Shown: piece by piece, positions 10,205 through 21,090 of the stretch
Layout: every line of letters begins with the position of its first letter
Numbering within the stretch: the stretch's first letter is position 1
Source of the DNA: Hysterangium stoloniferum
Taxonomy: Eukaryota > Basidiomycota > Agaricomycetes > Hysterangiales > Hysterangiaceae
Direction of reading: 5' to 3'
Assembly (NCBI GenBank): GCA_015178975.1
Contig: WHVD01000009.1
Coordinates: 1,302,001-1,366,000 of the forward strand
DNA length: 64,000 nucleotides
Notes under the pieces: model-generated
What the model was told of the DNA's origin: nothing
The model's database searches: none
The model's input: the letters and a program-made list of their open reading frames with translations, nothing else
Translations under genes and position numbers: made by a program

Positions 10205-10388
10205 TGGTGGCAAAGCCGTCCCAAAGCTGGCCCAAAGCTGTGGCTTGAGCCTGGGGCTCAGGCTTTGCCAGAACATAAGCTGGGCTTTCAGCCCTCACTG
10301 AGCCATCTAGTGGGCCCAGCCTGGCCTGGCTCAACAGGGCCTGGCTTTGACAGCTTCGAGGCTTTGGGCTGGGCCTGGCACATCACTA
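10205..10388 (-). repeat. hAT subterminal repeat region and probable terminal inverted repeat
   Basis: This GC-rich stretch contains many short copies of CAAAGCC and GGGCTGGGC in both orientations, typical of hAT transposase-binding subterminal regions. The two ends, GTGATGGTGGCAAAGCC and its counterpart ending GGCACATCACTA, are partly inverted copies. The assignment as the 5' terminus rests on position upstream of the transposase start. Confidence 0.5.
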
Positions 10389-10870
10389 CTTTTGATGCTG
10401 TGCACGAACGAGGTCTCGTTCGCAGGGGGAATACCCATAGGGCCATTCACTTGGAAATAGTCTTTATTATCTCATAGATAACATTTCAAAGTGTCTAGGA
10501 ATATTTATTTCTCTGATCTGTTAAGTTCCAGATCTCAGGTGGATTTTCCATCCGGATATCTGGAGTCCAGAGAGTTCCGAAGATTGAGCGTACAGAAAGA
10601 CAGAAGAGATACAAACTAATTTGAGAATAAAACTAAAGAGTAAGTACATGACTATGGAAGACTATATAGATGTTCCAGTAATTGTACTACAAATCTAGAA
10701 GTATAATAAGACAGATTAGGATGAAGATTCCGAAATGGGAATACAACAAGAACAATAAACAAGTGAATGAATAACTGTTAACCTGTCAGTTACTAAATAC
10801 GGAACAAGGATGAGGTTCGGAAATATGGAAACTATAAATGTTCCATAGTCAGAAGTCAGGTCGGATTTTG
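10389..10870. other. Non-coding interval with one short hairpin motif
   Basis: No supported gene was found here. The left end carries a hairpin (CGAACGAG, a 2-base loop, CTCGTTCG) followed by GGGGGAATACCCATAGGG, a block that recurs in reverse orientation near 52057. The rest is AT-rich and unremarkable. Confidence 0.5.
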
Positions 10871-10924
10871 AGGTGGATGTCAGAAAGTCGAATCGGAGAC
10901 TTGGGGTGGAAAGTCAGATCAGAG

Positions 10925-11076
10925 ATGGGAGTCTGGCCGGGAGTCTGACCAGGAGTCTGACTGAGAGTCTGACCAGGAGTCTGACCGGGAGTCTGACTGG
11001 GAGTCTGACCGGGAGTCTGACCGGGAGTCTGACCGGAAGTCTGACCGGGAGCCTGACCAGGAGTCTGACTGGGAGT
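10925..11076. repeat. 12-bp minisatellite
   Basis: The unit GGGAGTCTGACC is repeated about 12 times with single-base variants. Because 12 is a multiple of three, all frames stay open, giving artificial repeat peptides on both strands; I do not treat these as genes. Confidence 0.9.
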
Positions 11077-11239
11077 CACCTTGAAGGGATGAGGATCAGG
11101 TTCCAGTGGATTCCGGATCTTGATACTGGTCTGGAAGATGGTTTGGACCCAGAGATAATATCCGGGACATACTCTGAAGAGTTTCCGGGAACGGATCTTC
11201 ACATTATCCCACAAAGCACACTTTGTATCTCTTATAAAT

Positions 11240-11973
11240 ATTCAATAATTCAGGTTTTCAGTCACATAATAATCCTTATTATGTCACAAACCTTTCTCAA
11301 TATATTCTGTCACATCTAGGAATATTTAATAAATTTTACTCCTATTTAAAAACAGACTCTCTTGTGCTCAAAACAATATTTTTGTATTTTCACTCTACAA
11401 ACATATATTCCAATGGCTTATGTAATCTGGCTTACATAACCACTCTCCACTCCATCTATTTTCAGTTTCTCAGGAAACACAATGCCAGAATCCTGGCTGA
11501 TGGTCATCAAAAACTCTATCACTCCCATCAAAACCCTATTTCCTGGATAACAGCTATCAAGCACTATCACTCCCATCATATACCCAATTCCTGGGTAGCA
11601 GACATCAACCCTTGACCCAGATCAACCCCTTAATTAATCTGAGCCATGTGTTGCAACCAGATCAGCCCCTTAATTAATTTAATCTACAAACCTTCTGTTG
11701 CAATCAAAATAAATCTTTAAATATTCCAGGACACTCCTGCATAATTAGATAAAATATTCTAAGCCTTGCATTGCAATTCAGAGCAGCTGCTAAATATTTT
11801 CTGAGCACTGTCTATCATCCTCTGCACACTGTGCCACAACAAGATCAGTCTTTTAATTAATCTGAGCCTTGTGTTGCAACCAGATCAGCTTCTTAATTAA
11901 TCTGAACCAGCTGTTGCCATCAGAGCAGCTTCTTAATTAATCTGGGCACTGTCTTGCAATTCAGTGTTCAGTC
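11240..11973. repeat. AT-rich dispersed/tandem repeat, left copy
   Basis: From about 11610 a unit of roughly 40 bp containing AGATCAGCCCCTTAATTAAT followed by CTGAGCC recurs with variation. A longer block with AAATATTCCAGGACACTC and CTAAATATTTTCTGAGCAC (about 11730-11820) is found again, in the same orientation, at 19420-19520. The DNA transposon 11974-19389 lies exactly between the two copies. No coding potential is supported. Confidence 0.75.
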
Positions 11974-12272
11974 GATTGGTACCACTCGGCATGTCAGCGG
12001 TCAGATCTGGACATTCACAAGTGATGTGATCACTTTGGAAGAGCTACCGGACATATGTCCCCCAGACTCTCCTACAAAATGAGGGGGCCAATATTTACTG
12101 TGACGTATGGCCTTAGTTGGCATAATGCATAATGCACACTTCAGATATTGACTAATAGCACTTGTCCAGTGCTGAGTTGATGAAAATGGGCAACATTGGT
12201 TTACAAACGTGCTACAGGAAGGCTGACAAGTGACATACCCCTTTAACAACAGCGCCATTATTGAGGCCATTC

Positions 12273-12930
12273 TCCTTCACCATTAAGGATCTCATACATC
12301 TTTACTGCTGGCCCCAACTTCAAACAGGTAATGTCCTGTGTCATATTTCATTCTGTCCAGTGCTGAAACACACCCTTATCTTCCCACTAGGTCTCAAACT
12401 TCCTCTAGCCTTTCAAACCATCCTACCCACCAATGGCTATTGTGTCACAAGTTGTACATCTTTACCGTTGGCCCCAACTTCAACCAGGTAATGCCCTTTG
12501 TAACATCTCATTCTGTTCAGTGCTGAGACACATCCTTTCCTTTGCACTAGGCCTCAAACTTCCTCTAGCCTTTCAAACCATCCTACCCACCAATGGCTAT
12601 CATGTCACAAGTTGTACATCTTTACTGTTGGCCCCAACTTCAACCAGGTAATGCCCTTTGTAACATCTCGTTCTGTTCAGTGCTGAGACACATTCTTTCC
12701 TTTGTGCTAGGCCTCACACTTCCTCTAACCTTTCAAACCATCCTACCGACCAATGGCTATCGCATCACAAGTCGTACATCTTTACTGTTGGCCCCAACTT
12801 CAACCAGGTAATGCCCTTTGTAACATCTCATTCTGTTCAGTGCTGAAATACATCCTTTCCTTTGTGCTAGGCCTCAAACTTTCTCTAGCCTTTCAAACCA
12901 TCTAATCCACCAATGGCTGTCATATCGCAA
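12273..12930. repeat. 160-bp tandem array, about four copies
   Basis: Blocks with GTACATCTTTAC, GGCCCCAACTTCAACCAGG and CAGTGCTGA recur with a spacing of exactly 160 bp (for instance 12433 and 12593). The copies are roughly 90% alike, and the outer ones are more divergent. Short open frames within the array repeat with the unit and are not genes. Confidence 0.9.
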
Positions 12931-13538
12931 GTTCATCTGACAGGTGAGCTGAACATACACCCTTCGCAATGTGGAAGGACATATCAAACTTATCACATCT
13001 CCAGTGCACATCGAAATGTGTGAACCTCAGCCGGCCACCTTGTGTGCAACATAACCACATTCTTACTGCAAGAGATGAATGTACTACATATCCTTTCATC
13101 CTTTGTTTCCACCATCGTTAGTGCCAGTGCCGATGCAATTTGGAAACTCTGGGATCAGGACACATAACAGACAGTTGGGATGAGCATTGCAAGGACACAA
13201 AATGGATTATGGATTTGGGGCCAGCTTGGGGAGATATATTATTGCTATGTTTGTTGCAAAGTGTTGGTTACTGATTGAGGTTATGGGTAGCCCTGTATTT
13301 GCAGAACCTTGTCATAAAATCATAAAATGTTGAGAATGATTATCAAAATTTGCAATCTCATGAGAACAAGAACCATTCAAAAGGACTAGCGTGATAATCT
13401 AAATATATTCTTTCATATCATTTATTCTCCCAGCATTGCCTCCCCTGGCACCATCTATGTTCAGTTCCTTCACTGTGGTTCCTTTGCTGCAGTTCCTTTG
13501 CTGTGGTTCCTTTGCTGCAGTTCCTTTGCTGTGGTTCC

Positions 13539-13782
13539 TGTTAGATTATATAATACCAACCATTGTTCCAACTGGGACCATATGGTGTACAGCTCTGAGT
13601 TCAGTGTGTATATGATCTAATAGGAATGGCACTTAGGGTTATATCCTTAAGTACAGTGTAAGACCAAACCTACCCAAGGTCAGATGGTGTAGTGGTTAAC
13701 ACCTTCGTTATGTAATCAAGAGATCCTGGGTTCAATCCCCAGTCTGGCTATTCATTTTCTACATTGCTTATGTAATCTAACA
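13539..13782. mobile_element. 244-bp TG..CA element with terminal inverted repeats and tRNA-like core
   Basis: The ends TGTTAGATTATATAA and TTATGTAATCTAACA are inverted copies with one mismatch, and the element is flanked by GTTCC on both sides (13534-13538 and 13783-13787). TG..CA ends with a 5-bp duplication are the signature of an LTR, but the host array also contains GTTCC at regular intervals, so the duplication is not independent proof. The element contains a tRNA-like stretch at 13678-13750. It could be a solo mini-LTR (TRIM) or a tRNA-derived SINE-like element. Confidence 0.6.
13678..13750 (+). tRNA. tRNA-like sequence (probably pseudogene / Pol III promoter)
   Basis: The acceptor arms GGTCAGA and TCTGGCT pair over 7 bp with two G-T pairs. 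The D arm GTGT/ACAC and T arm CTGGG/CCCAG with loop TTCAATC are canonical. An A-box-like TGGTGTAGTGG and a B-box GGTTCAATCCC are present. The anticodon stem does not fold properly (mismatches, and position 33 is not T), so the decoding identity cannot be assigned. The overall pattern resembles Gln/Glu-type tRNAs. It is more likely a tRNA-derived promoter inside a mobile element than a functional tRNA gene. Confidence 0.55.
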
Positions 13783-14365
13783 GTTCCTTTGCTGTGGTTC
13801 CTTTGTGGTGGTTCCTTCACTGCAGTTCCTTTGCAGCAGTTTTCTGAAAGATGGAGTGGTACTGGATGATATGGTGAAACATGGGGTATGGTATGGAATG
13901 GTGTTGGGGCAAGAGGTTGTGGATCTGTTTGGGATAAAGCAGACTGGAACCTGCATTATGCTTTGATGACACAATGCAGGAGGAGTTGTCGCTGAATGCT
14001 GGGGATGGATACTGTGGGGGTTGTAGGATGTAAGTATTGGATGGCTTTGTTGGGTCGAAGAGTTCATTGGGATGGCTCAGTGATGGTCTGAATACAGTGC
14101 CAGAACTTCTGCTTTGTAGTTTAGGCAGTCTGGAATAATTATCATGTAGGTCCATCTCTGTTTTTTACAACCTTTTTGAGGCCCTTTGTACATCTCCCCC
14201 AGCCCCCAGACTCCAGAGCATGCTTAAGTATTGACTTTTGGAGCTCCACAGAGGCTTGCAATGCAATGGCACAATTATAAGCACTTCACAATTCTACATC
14301 TTGTGCAGTCACTGTGAATTTCTGAATGGCAGCTATAATTAGGGTATTATATTAGAATACATATT

Positions 14366-17237
14366 CTAGTTTTTATATGGATAAGTGCTTACCACTTCGA
14401 AAATTGAACGGGCAGCACGGTGATGGTGTGTTGATTGCTGATCTCTCATGTGTATTCCATGCAAACAAAATAATTCAATATTGGCCATAGCACATGAATC
14501 ATACTGTATTCCTCTAATGATTCCAGCTAACAATGTCAGCTTTACTCCATCATGGTTGATGTTCCAATGTGCTTGCTCATTGCCATTTGAAGTTATTGGA
14601 GAGGCTCTCCAGACATCCAAAGGGATTTTGCTCACAGGTCTGTACAGGGTGGCCAGAGCAAATCCTTCTGCTGCTTCCTTATTTTTAAGCCATTCTTCAA
14701 ATTACATGGTAAGAAATGAAATGGCATTTCAACAATGTTTGACACACCTGAAGCCTTTTTGCCACCATTCCGAATAACCTGTAGAGTCCCTTGAAAATCT
14801 GGTAAGGGCTCTGCAGAAGCAATGCTCATTATTGCTGCTCTGGCTTTCCCCTCTACAACACCACACATATGTGATACATGCCTTGTGAAATGAGCAAAGC
14901 AATAATGGTAGCACCAAGCTAAGTGCTCATAGGCCATTAATGTATGTAGTGCTCAGTTCCACTCAATTGAACAATATCCAGATATGTGCTGGGATATTTC
15001 TACACAATAGTGACCTAGACCTAAGTAAATTATTTAAATTATTTCTTCTAAAAAGAGGGAGTTTTATAACAATTACACAGTGCTTGTCCCTTTGCACCAT
15101 CTGCCATGATTGAATCAATCCCCACCCCATGTATGTGCCAGAATTGGATGCATTGTCCTGTGTCTCCTTCTACAACCTCAAAAATATGTCGAAATAGGAT
15201 ATGGTGGGCAGCTGGACTTTGTGATGTTATGAAGGCACATGCAACAACAATTGCTATGGTGTGATGATTGGTTAATAATCAAGCACCAACTGAACTGAAC
15301 ATAAATACTCACAGCGTGAATACTCAGGAAACCATGCCTCTATTTCTAATTCCTGCCAGTTATGCAGCCGCTTGAAGGACGTATCAATGGATGGACATTT
15401 TGTCACCAATAATAAGTTGCTCATTGTGGCAAACATACAGATAACAAGGAAAAAGGTTTTCTCTTTAGGAATCACATGCTTTTTGACACATCGAACATAG
15501 GCTTCACCATGTGGAAGTGTTGGGTGTTTAGATAAGAGAGAATGTGCACCTAATTAGCAATGATAAGGAATAAAATATTGATGTTCTGATCAATAATACC
15601 TTCAAAACCTGTTCCATATGGATAGTGCTTGTCTCGCAATATATTGATTAGCCATGCTGCATGGTCAGCATTTCCAAGTGAGGGGTGAAGGTCTCCTAGT
15701 GTTGGATCACATATACCAACCCATCCCAATATTTTTTGAAGACCTGTCATAAAGGCAGAATCAAGAATAATGCAACATGGAGTCGCATCAGCTAGTCTCC
15801 AATCCAAAGACTCAAGTAATTCATTAAATAGTGATAAGATTGTCTGTGGTGTCTTGAATGGTTGAGGATCTTTATGTGAATGAGGATGCCAACAAACCAA
15901 TGCAACATATGGGCAATAGTGCATTTCATATGGATAATAGAGTTCAAGATGTGCTGGACATGACTTCTCAGTATGCTCTAAAATACCACATTGAAGAATT
16001 CCATTAGAATCTCTATGCCAGTTTGTAGAAATATTTAAGTATATTACAAAGGTGAAAATGAGGCAAGTTACTTCTGACAAAACAATTTTTGTTCTCGTGG
16101 TGCTGCAACTGTATTACATGGAACAAGTGGCCCATAACCCCTCAGACTGTGCAGTTATCTCATATTCCATTATCAAGGGTAGATTATTTTCAAATAGTGC
16201 TTGGAGGTAGTTGGTCTCATATTCTTGAAGGTTGAGGATGATCAGGTGTGCACAATGACCTTTATGCCACTTCTCACACCTAGTATCAGAGTTTTTAGTA
16301 CATATATGGGATGATAGAATAATACACTTACTGGATGAATGATTGACCATGCTGATTTTTATGGAATTGTAATTTTCCAAGACAATGCTTTGTAGTCCTT
16401 ACTTTGGAACACTGATCACAGAGCCTTGCATAGTATGTTGTACTCGAGTCCTCAACATCTGAATCCATTTTGGCATCTTCAGATTCAGAGCACTGCTCAT
16501 CATCGTCAGTTGGCTTGCTGCCTCCAGAACTAACCAGGCAGCCATTGTCCATAAGTGCACAAAAGAAGGCAAGTGTTTTCAGAAAGACTTCATGAGATGC
16601 TGCAGACATTCTGTCAGATGGGCCATTTATATTTTTTGAAGAGGATAAATTTGGTGCTGAATTAAATGAGCAATGTTTAATGCCACAACCTCTGGAAAAT
16701 AAGTATAAAACTTGAGAGTTGAAATAATACAGTGATAAACTTACAACTTGTTTTCACTTGTAAAGAAGAAACTGGCTCATTACTTCTGATATCATAAAGT
16801 AAGTGAGAGACAACATTTTCATGATATCCATGTACATCCCCCAGAGAGTACTGGATATTTTCATGGAAATCTAAATAGTTGTCTGGGTCTATAGAAAATA
16901 GATGTGCAATGGCTTCCCCCATAATAGAGCCAGTTTGAGGGTATTCGACAATGGCACCATTTGGATGATGCAACATAGCTTGTACATATGTTTGACGTGT
17001 GGCTCTGTTCAATCCTGATCTGATTTCTTCTGTTGAAAAGGATGTTGCCAGAGGGGGGGAATATTTAGATAGTTAAATGAGAGGGTGAGGTTCTGGCCTC
17101 AAATTAGTATTAATAATAGAAGTAATGCATTGAAGTGGAGGAGGAGCTGAAGAGTTGGACAATTCCCAAAGGTCATTATCCTCAAGAATTCTTTGTGCAG
17201 TCTTCAGAGCATTGACTTGATTTAGACTGAGAGACAT
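14366..17237 (-). pseudogene. Transposase of the 12-19 kb DNA transposon (MULE-like, broken)
   Basis: The frame begins near ATG 17237 (MSLSLNQVNALKTAQRIL) and continues through short introns and lesions. It includes an N-terminal domain with PQTGSIMGEAIAHLF and NIQYSLGD (about 16950-16850), a Cys-rich segment with CDQCSK and CEKWHKGHCAH (about 16430-16230), a helical region with LELYYPYEMHYCPY and LGDLHPSLGNADHAAW (about 15980-15640), the candidate catalytic segment with SIDTSFKRLHNWQELEIEAW (about 15400), HILFRHIFEVVEGDTG and FWHIHGVGIDSIMADG (about 15200-15100), and a C-terminal region with PITSNGNEQAHWNINHDG (about 14600). Several in-frame stops (for example near 15030) and frame changes make it inactive. 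The family assignment is from memory of similar repetitive fungal proteins. Confidence 0.6.
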
Positions 17238-18244
17238 CTAGAGCCATGTAATTGTGATGGTGACTTTAATATTTATATCTATAATGAGTTATAAGATGAA
17301 AAAACTATATAAAGTATGGATCTCAACCACAATTTCGACAAGTAAATTGCTTCAGTCACATATTCTATACCTGGAAAAAATATTAATCAATATTTGTACA
17401 TGTAATAACACACACCTATATGAGACAGCTGATGTGAAAATATGTACAGACTAAGGTAGCCAGTATTGGATTGTAACCAGGGTGGCAAAGTGAGTTCTTC
17501 CTGCAGATTCATGTAACATGTTAGAGGTCCATTTGCATTTAGATTGTCAACCAACAGTAAGTCTGATGTTTTATATCTTTTGATGCATTGTAACCATGTT
17601 GTAATCGGGTGGAATTTTATATAGAATGGTTGGTGACCATTCCAATGTGAATGAAAATAATATTAGCATGACAGAGCATCACCACGGAGACAATGTATAG
17701 TCTAGTAACCAAATGTACAGTTAAAATTGGTATTTGTTTCATAAAAACATGGGAAAACTGAGCTTTTGACATTGACATTGAACCTTGACCACCGTTAAGT
17801 GTTTCTGTTCACATTTGGAGTATGGGATGTATGTATACATTGGTGATTACACATCCTGAAAAAGTGAATAATAGTGAATAATTTGAAATATTGTGCTGCA
17901 TATAAAATGTAGTGCTCAGCGACCAATTTCTGGAAAAACTCTTCATAGAACTTACCATTTTCATTTGTCATGTCTCCAGAATTCTCATGTGATTCCCTCA
18001 TTGTAGATCACTCTTGTGCTTCTCCTCAAATCCCACTTAATGTGACCACTGTATGTGGGCAAAGCTGAATGATGGATCCAGTCACAAGAAGGCAATTCTT
18101 TGCACCCTATGTTGCCATGCAAGATGTGTCACTGAATCTTGTTCTTTTTGACTGAGAGCTATGTAGATTCAGTGACAGAGTTCCCATAGTAAGTTGTATT
18201 AATAACACATTTCATATTGGACTAACCTAATTCAACATAGTCCA

Positions 18245-19080
18245 ATGTCAAAAGGCCATTTGATCCTCCCTGAAGGCATCAATGTATATAATCTTGCCCG
18301 ACATAAAAAATTCAAGTGTTGGTGTGGGTTGATGACTGTGATGAAGATGTTCATTGAGATGAAAACTGTCAGGGGATTAACCCATGCATACTGCCCGGAT
18401 TGCAGCTTAGATAGTGAGTCAATCTATCCCTGAGAACAAGTACCTGTCTGATAACTTTGTTTCCTTGATAATTAGTGGTCCTTGATGAAAAGTATCATTC
18501 AGCCAAGATGGGGATGAACTATCCCGCAAACAACAAATATGGCAGTAAGTTGACTTTAGACATGTGTTGCATGATACATCACTAACAACAAGTTAGCTAT
18601 GGTGCCAGCATCATCCACCACTTATGCATTCCACCTTGTTCACCACTCGTGGATAGGGTCGTTATCACTAGCCACAGGTGTTCTTCAATGGGATGTATGT
18701 ACAGTTATTTGTTCTGTAGCAAAAAGTGAGTACAAAATTGCACGTATCACTCACTGTTAAAACTGAGTATTATTAGTATTGCCCCCCAGTGTCCAGGTCT
18801 TTTGCAGAAAAGCAAGTCGCTCACAATACTGTCATGAGACTCCAGATCCAATTCCGCAGACATCTTGTGTTCACTCAGACAGTCCAAGCTCATCTGTGGC
18901 AGAAGGATGTGTTGCTGGACCTAGTACTATAAATTCCTCACCTTCTGGTAGTAGGAATGGTCACGGACAAATCCCCTGATATATGAGTTCTGTGATGATT
19001 GCAATAGCTATTTCCCTCCAAAAGAGTTCAAAGCTCATATTTTGGAATGTCAAGTCCATCACATTGATTGATTTTGACAG
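18245..19080 (+). CDS. Transposon-borne zinc-finger protein (probably spliced or decayed)
   Basis: This gene is divergent from the transposase within the same terminal inverted repeats. The first segment (18245-18430) reads MSKGHLILPEGINVY and has a CxCG..CPxC arrangement (CWCG then YCPDC), which suggests one zinc site. A second segment near 18985-19060 reads CDDCNSYFPPKEFKAHILEC, a C2HC finger. A serine-rich linker (18779-18979) lies between. Frame changes mean introns or lesions separate the parts; I did not resolve them. I know no named family for it. A role as a DNA-binding accessory protein of the transposon is inference. Confidence 0.4.
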
Positions 19081-19389
19081 GTGCTCGTGCCAGAACTCTG
19101 TATACTCTTCCATCTCTGCTGCTCACTTTCTTTTTCTTTCTTGTTTACCTCAATCTTTTATTGATAGCTAAAAAAGTTGACATTCTTTTAAATTCATGAT
19201 AATACATAATATACTAAGTAATGATGGGTGTCCTGCAGCATACCTGCCAGAATCCCATACAATACTGTTTGTGGATATGATTAGTTTAATGGAGTGGCTG
19301 GGGGTCTTCTTGTGGGACAAGCCAACCCTCGAGTTGGTTCACCTTTGATGCCATCAGATCTCCTCGAGAACATCAGAGTGGTACCAATC

Positions 19390-19815
19390 AACTATAAACT
19401 CTTGCAATCAGAATAATTCCCTAAATATTCCAGGACACTCTCTGACACTTAGATAAAATATTCTAAGCTGAACATTGCAATCAGAGCAGCTGCTAAATAT
19501 TTTCTGAGCACTGTCTGTCATCTCCTGTCCACTGTGGCACAACCAGATCAGCCCCTTAATTAATCTGAGCCCTGTGTTGCAACCAGATCCGCCTCTTAAT
19601 TACTCTGAGCCTTGTGTTGCAACTAGATCAGCTTCTTAATTAATCTGAGCCATCCTTTACAACCAGTTTAATCTCCTCCAATTAATCTGGCCCCACTGCT
19701 TCAACCAGCCCAGCCTATTAATTAATCTGAGCCTTATCCTTCAGCCAGATTACCCCCTTAATTAATCTCCCCCCTTGTGCCCCAACCAGAGCACCCCTTA
19801 ATAAACCTAAACCCA
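19390..19815. repeat. AT-rich dispersed/tandem repeat, right copy
   Basis: This is a direct-orientation relative of 11610-11973. It has the same AAATATTCCAGGACACTC and CTAAATATTTTCTGAGCAC block followed by four to six units with CTTAATTAATCTGAGCC. It abuts the right terminus of the DNA transposon. Confidence 0.8.
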
Positions 19816-19861
19816 ATCTACCAATGACATCATTGCCTTTTTGAGAGCAAACCCTCTCAAC

Positions 19862-19870
19862 ATATAAATA
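19862..19870 (+). promoter_or_regulatory. Candidate TATA box
   Basis: TATAAATAG follows the repeat array in a CT-rich context like the U3/R junction of fungal LTRs. No gene is convincingly placed behind it; 19871-20600 holds only weak open frames. Confidence 0.3.
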
Positions 19871-20622
19871 GTGGGCTGTCTACCCTCCATCTCCCTCATC
19901 CTGACTTTCCCAGTCATCCCCTCATCCAAACTATCAAGTGTCAATCCTTGTAACTATCCTCTGTTTCATCTCTTGAATATCCTGCCCTCTGTTGGCTTGA
20001 TTTACTGCACTGTGAGCATCAGTCATGATCTTCTACCTTGCAACTTTGATCTTGATACCTTTCTTTGTGGTTCTATTTTAGACAAGTCACTTATTCACCT
20101 CTTGTTTGTTCTATCCCTTCATCTGACTCACTGTGCATCCTCTGCACTCCTCTACTGGACTGTTGCCTTGCTTCTTGGGATTTAACTGCAAAGGTGAGTG
20201 CACTATGTCTAACTTACCTTTAGGTACCTTTGATATCTATCTTCTTCATTGTTGCTTACATTTCCTCATATGTTATATGGTCCCCATACTCCATGTATGT
20301 CCCATTGAGCTGCTATTCCTCTCCCTGAGACTAGTATTGTACCCTAATCCCTAAACCCTAACACAAATGACAACTCCCTAGCTTCTGCATAAATTTGATA
20401 ATTGTCCCACATTGTATATGGCTTCCACTTGCTTCAGGTGAAAGATGAAAGCATGCACTAGTGCCACATCAACCACCTTTCCAGAGGGTGATCAACATTG
20501 CAATGAGGAATGACAAGTAACTGTGGTTCCTGGGCTGTCCCCATTGATAATTACACAGTCATATCGCTGATGCTGGTGGAAATTTGGATTGCAGTATGTG
20601 ATAAAGATGTTGTGGTACGCAC

Positions 20623-20998
20623 GTGACAATTTATCATTTACGTTCTGGCAGGAAAATTCCGACGGGGCAGAAATATATATATATAGAGAGAGAGAGACAA
20701 GAAAAATATACTTCCTCCAGCGACGGGGCAGATAATTGGAACCTGGATGCTCCCAGCACCACCCTCAGAAATCTTGACCCCCCTGACACTCCTCCTTCAA
20801 AATGCCGATTTTAATCGGTCTCATGCCACCCTCAATCGATGCTATACTGCTCGGAAAGCTTTGTTCTGTGGTAAAGAGAGGAGGGATTGGGAGTCTCTAG
20901 CTGCGAGGAGGAGGGAATGGTATTTTGGGACTTCTGAAGGTAATGGAGTTCCGGGACCTTGTCTATCGTCTATGCCGTCTATACCAGCTATAACCTGA
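20623..20998 (+). CDS. Hypothetical protein fragment(s), unrecognised
   Basis: Two overlapping frames share a basic, polar composition. One starts MTIYHLRSGRKIPTGQK at 20623 and runs to about 20814; the other carries KCRFNRSHATLNRCYTARKA and runs to a stop at 20998. A single frameshift near 20810 would join them. I do not recognise the family. The start resembles N termini of repetitive fungal proteins, so it may be the 5' part of a decayed mobile element. A microsatellite (TATA/GAGA) lies inside the first frame. Confidence 0.3.
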
Positions 20999-21090
20999 AG
21001 GAGTAAGGCGTTGGAGAGAACATCCTTTGAGAAAACGTTAGATATATCTGCACTGATTGTGTTAATATGAACGAACCGGAGTCATGGGCC

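Larger units (their letters stand above)
8041..10388 (-). mobile_element. hAT-type DNA transposon, truncated by Gypsy A
   Basis: A spliced transposase gene on the minus strand (8041-9820) is followed upstream by a 33-bp tandem repeat and a subterminal region rich in GGCTTTG/CAAAGCC and GGGCTGGGC motifs (10205-10388). The outer end on the minus strand reads TAGTGATGTGCCAGGCCC, which resembles hAT termini. The distal half of the transposase and the other terminus lie beyond the Gypsy A insertion, outside the window. No 8-bp target duplication can be tested here. Confidence 0.65.
13469..13838. repeat. 15-bp minisatellite split by a nested element
   Basis: The units GTTCCTTTGCTGCAG and GTTCCTTTGCTGTGG alternate. 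The array is interrupted at 13538/13783 by the 244-bp TG..CA element, with the repeat resuming immediately on the other side. Confidence 0.85.
11974..19389. mobile_element. Large DNA transposon with imperfect terminal inverted repeats
   Basis: The left end starts GATTGGTACCACTC and the right end finishes GAGTGGTACCAATC, a 14-bp perfect inverted pair. Similarity continues imperfectly for about 100 bp on both sides (for example CCCCCAG..CTCC against its inverse). Between them lie a broken transposase (minus), a zinc-finger gene (plus), a 160-bp tandem array and a nested 244-bp element. The transposase resembles a multi-copy basidiomycete family that I would place nearest to Mutator-like (MULE) elements, with a KDZ-associated protein as the alternative. 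No clear target duplication was found because both flanks are the same repeat. Confidence 0.65.

Noticed and set aside
10849-11319. Open frames on both strands with GSLT and PGQT repeats
   Set aside because: They follow the 12-bp minisatellite; no conserved flanking domain was seen.
13678-13750. Functional tRNA gene
   Set aside because: The anticodon stem does not pair and position 33 is not T, so it is reported as tRNA-like only.
19871-20354. Hydrophobic plus-strand open frames after the TATA-like box
   Set aside because: CT-rich sequence gives long Leu/Ser frames; there is no conserved motif and codon use is unlike that of the host genes.
20342-20362. CCCTAA-like repeats resembling a telomere tract
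   Set aside because: There are only three imperfect units in a CT-rich context, too few to call an internal telomere.
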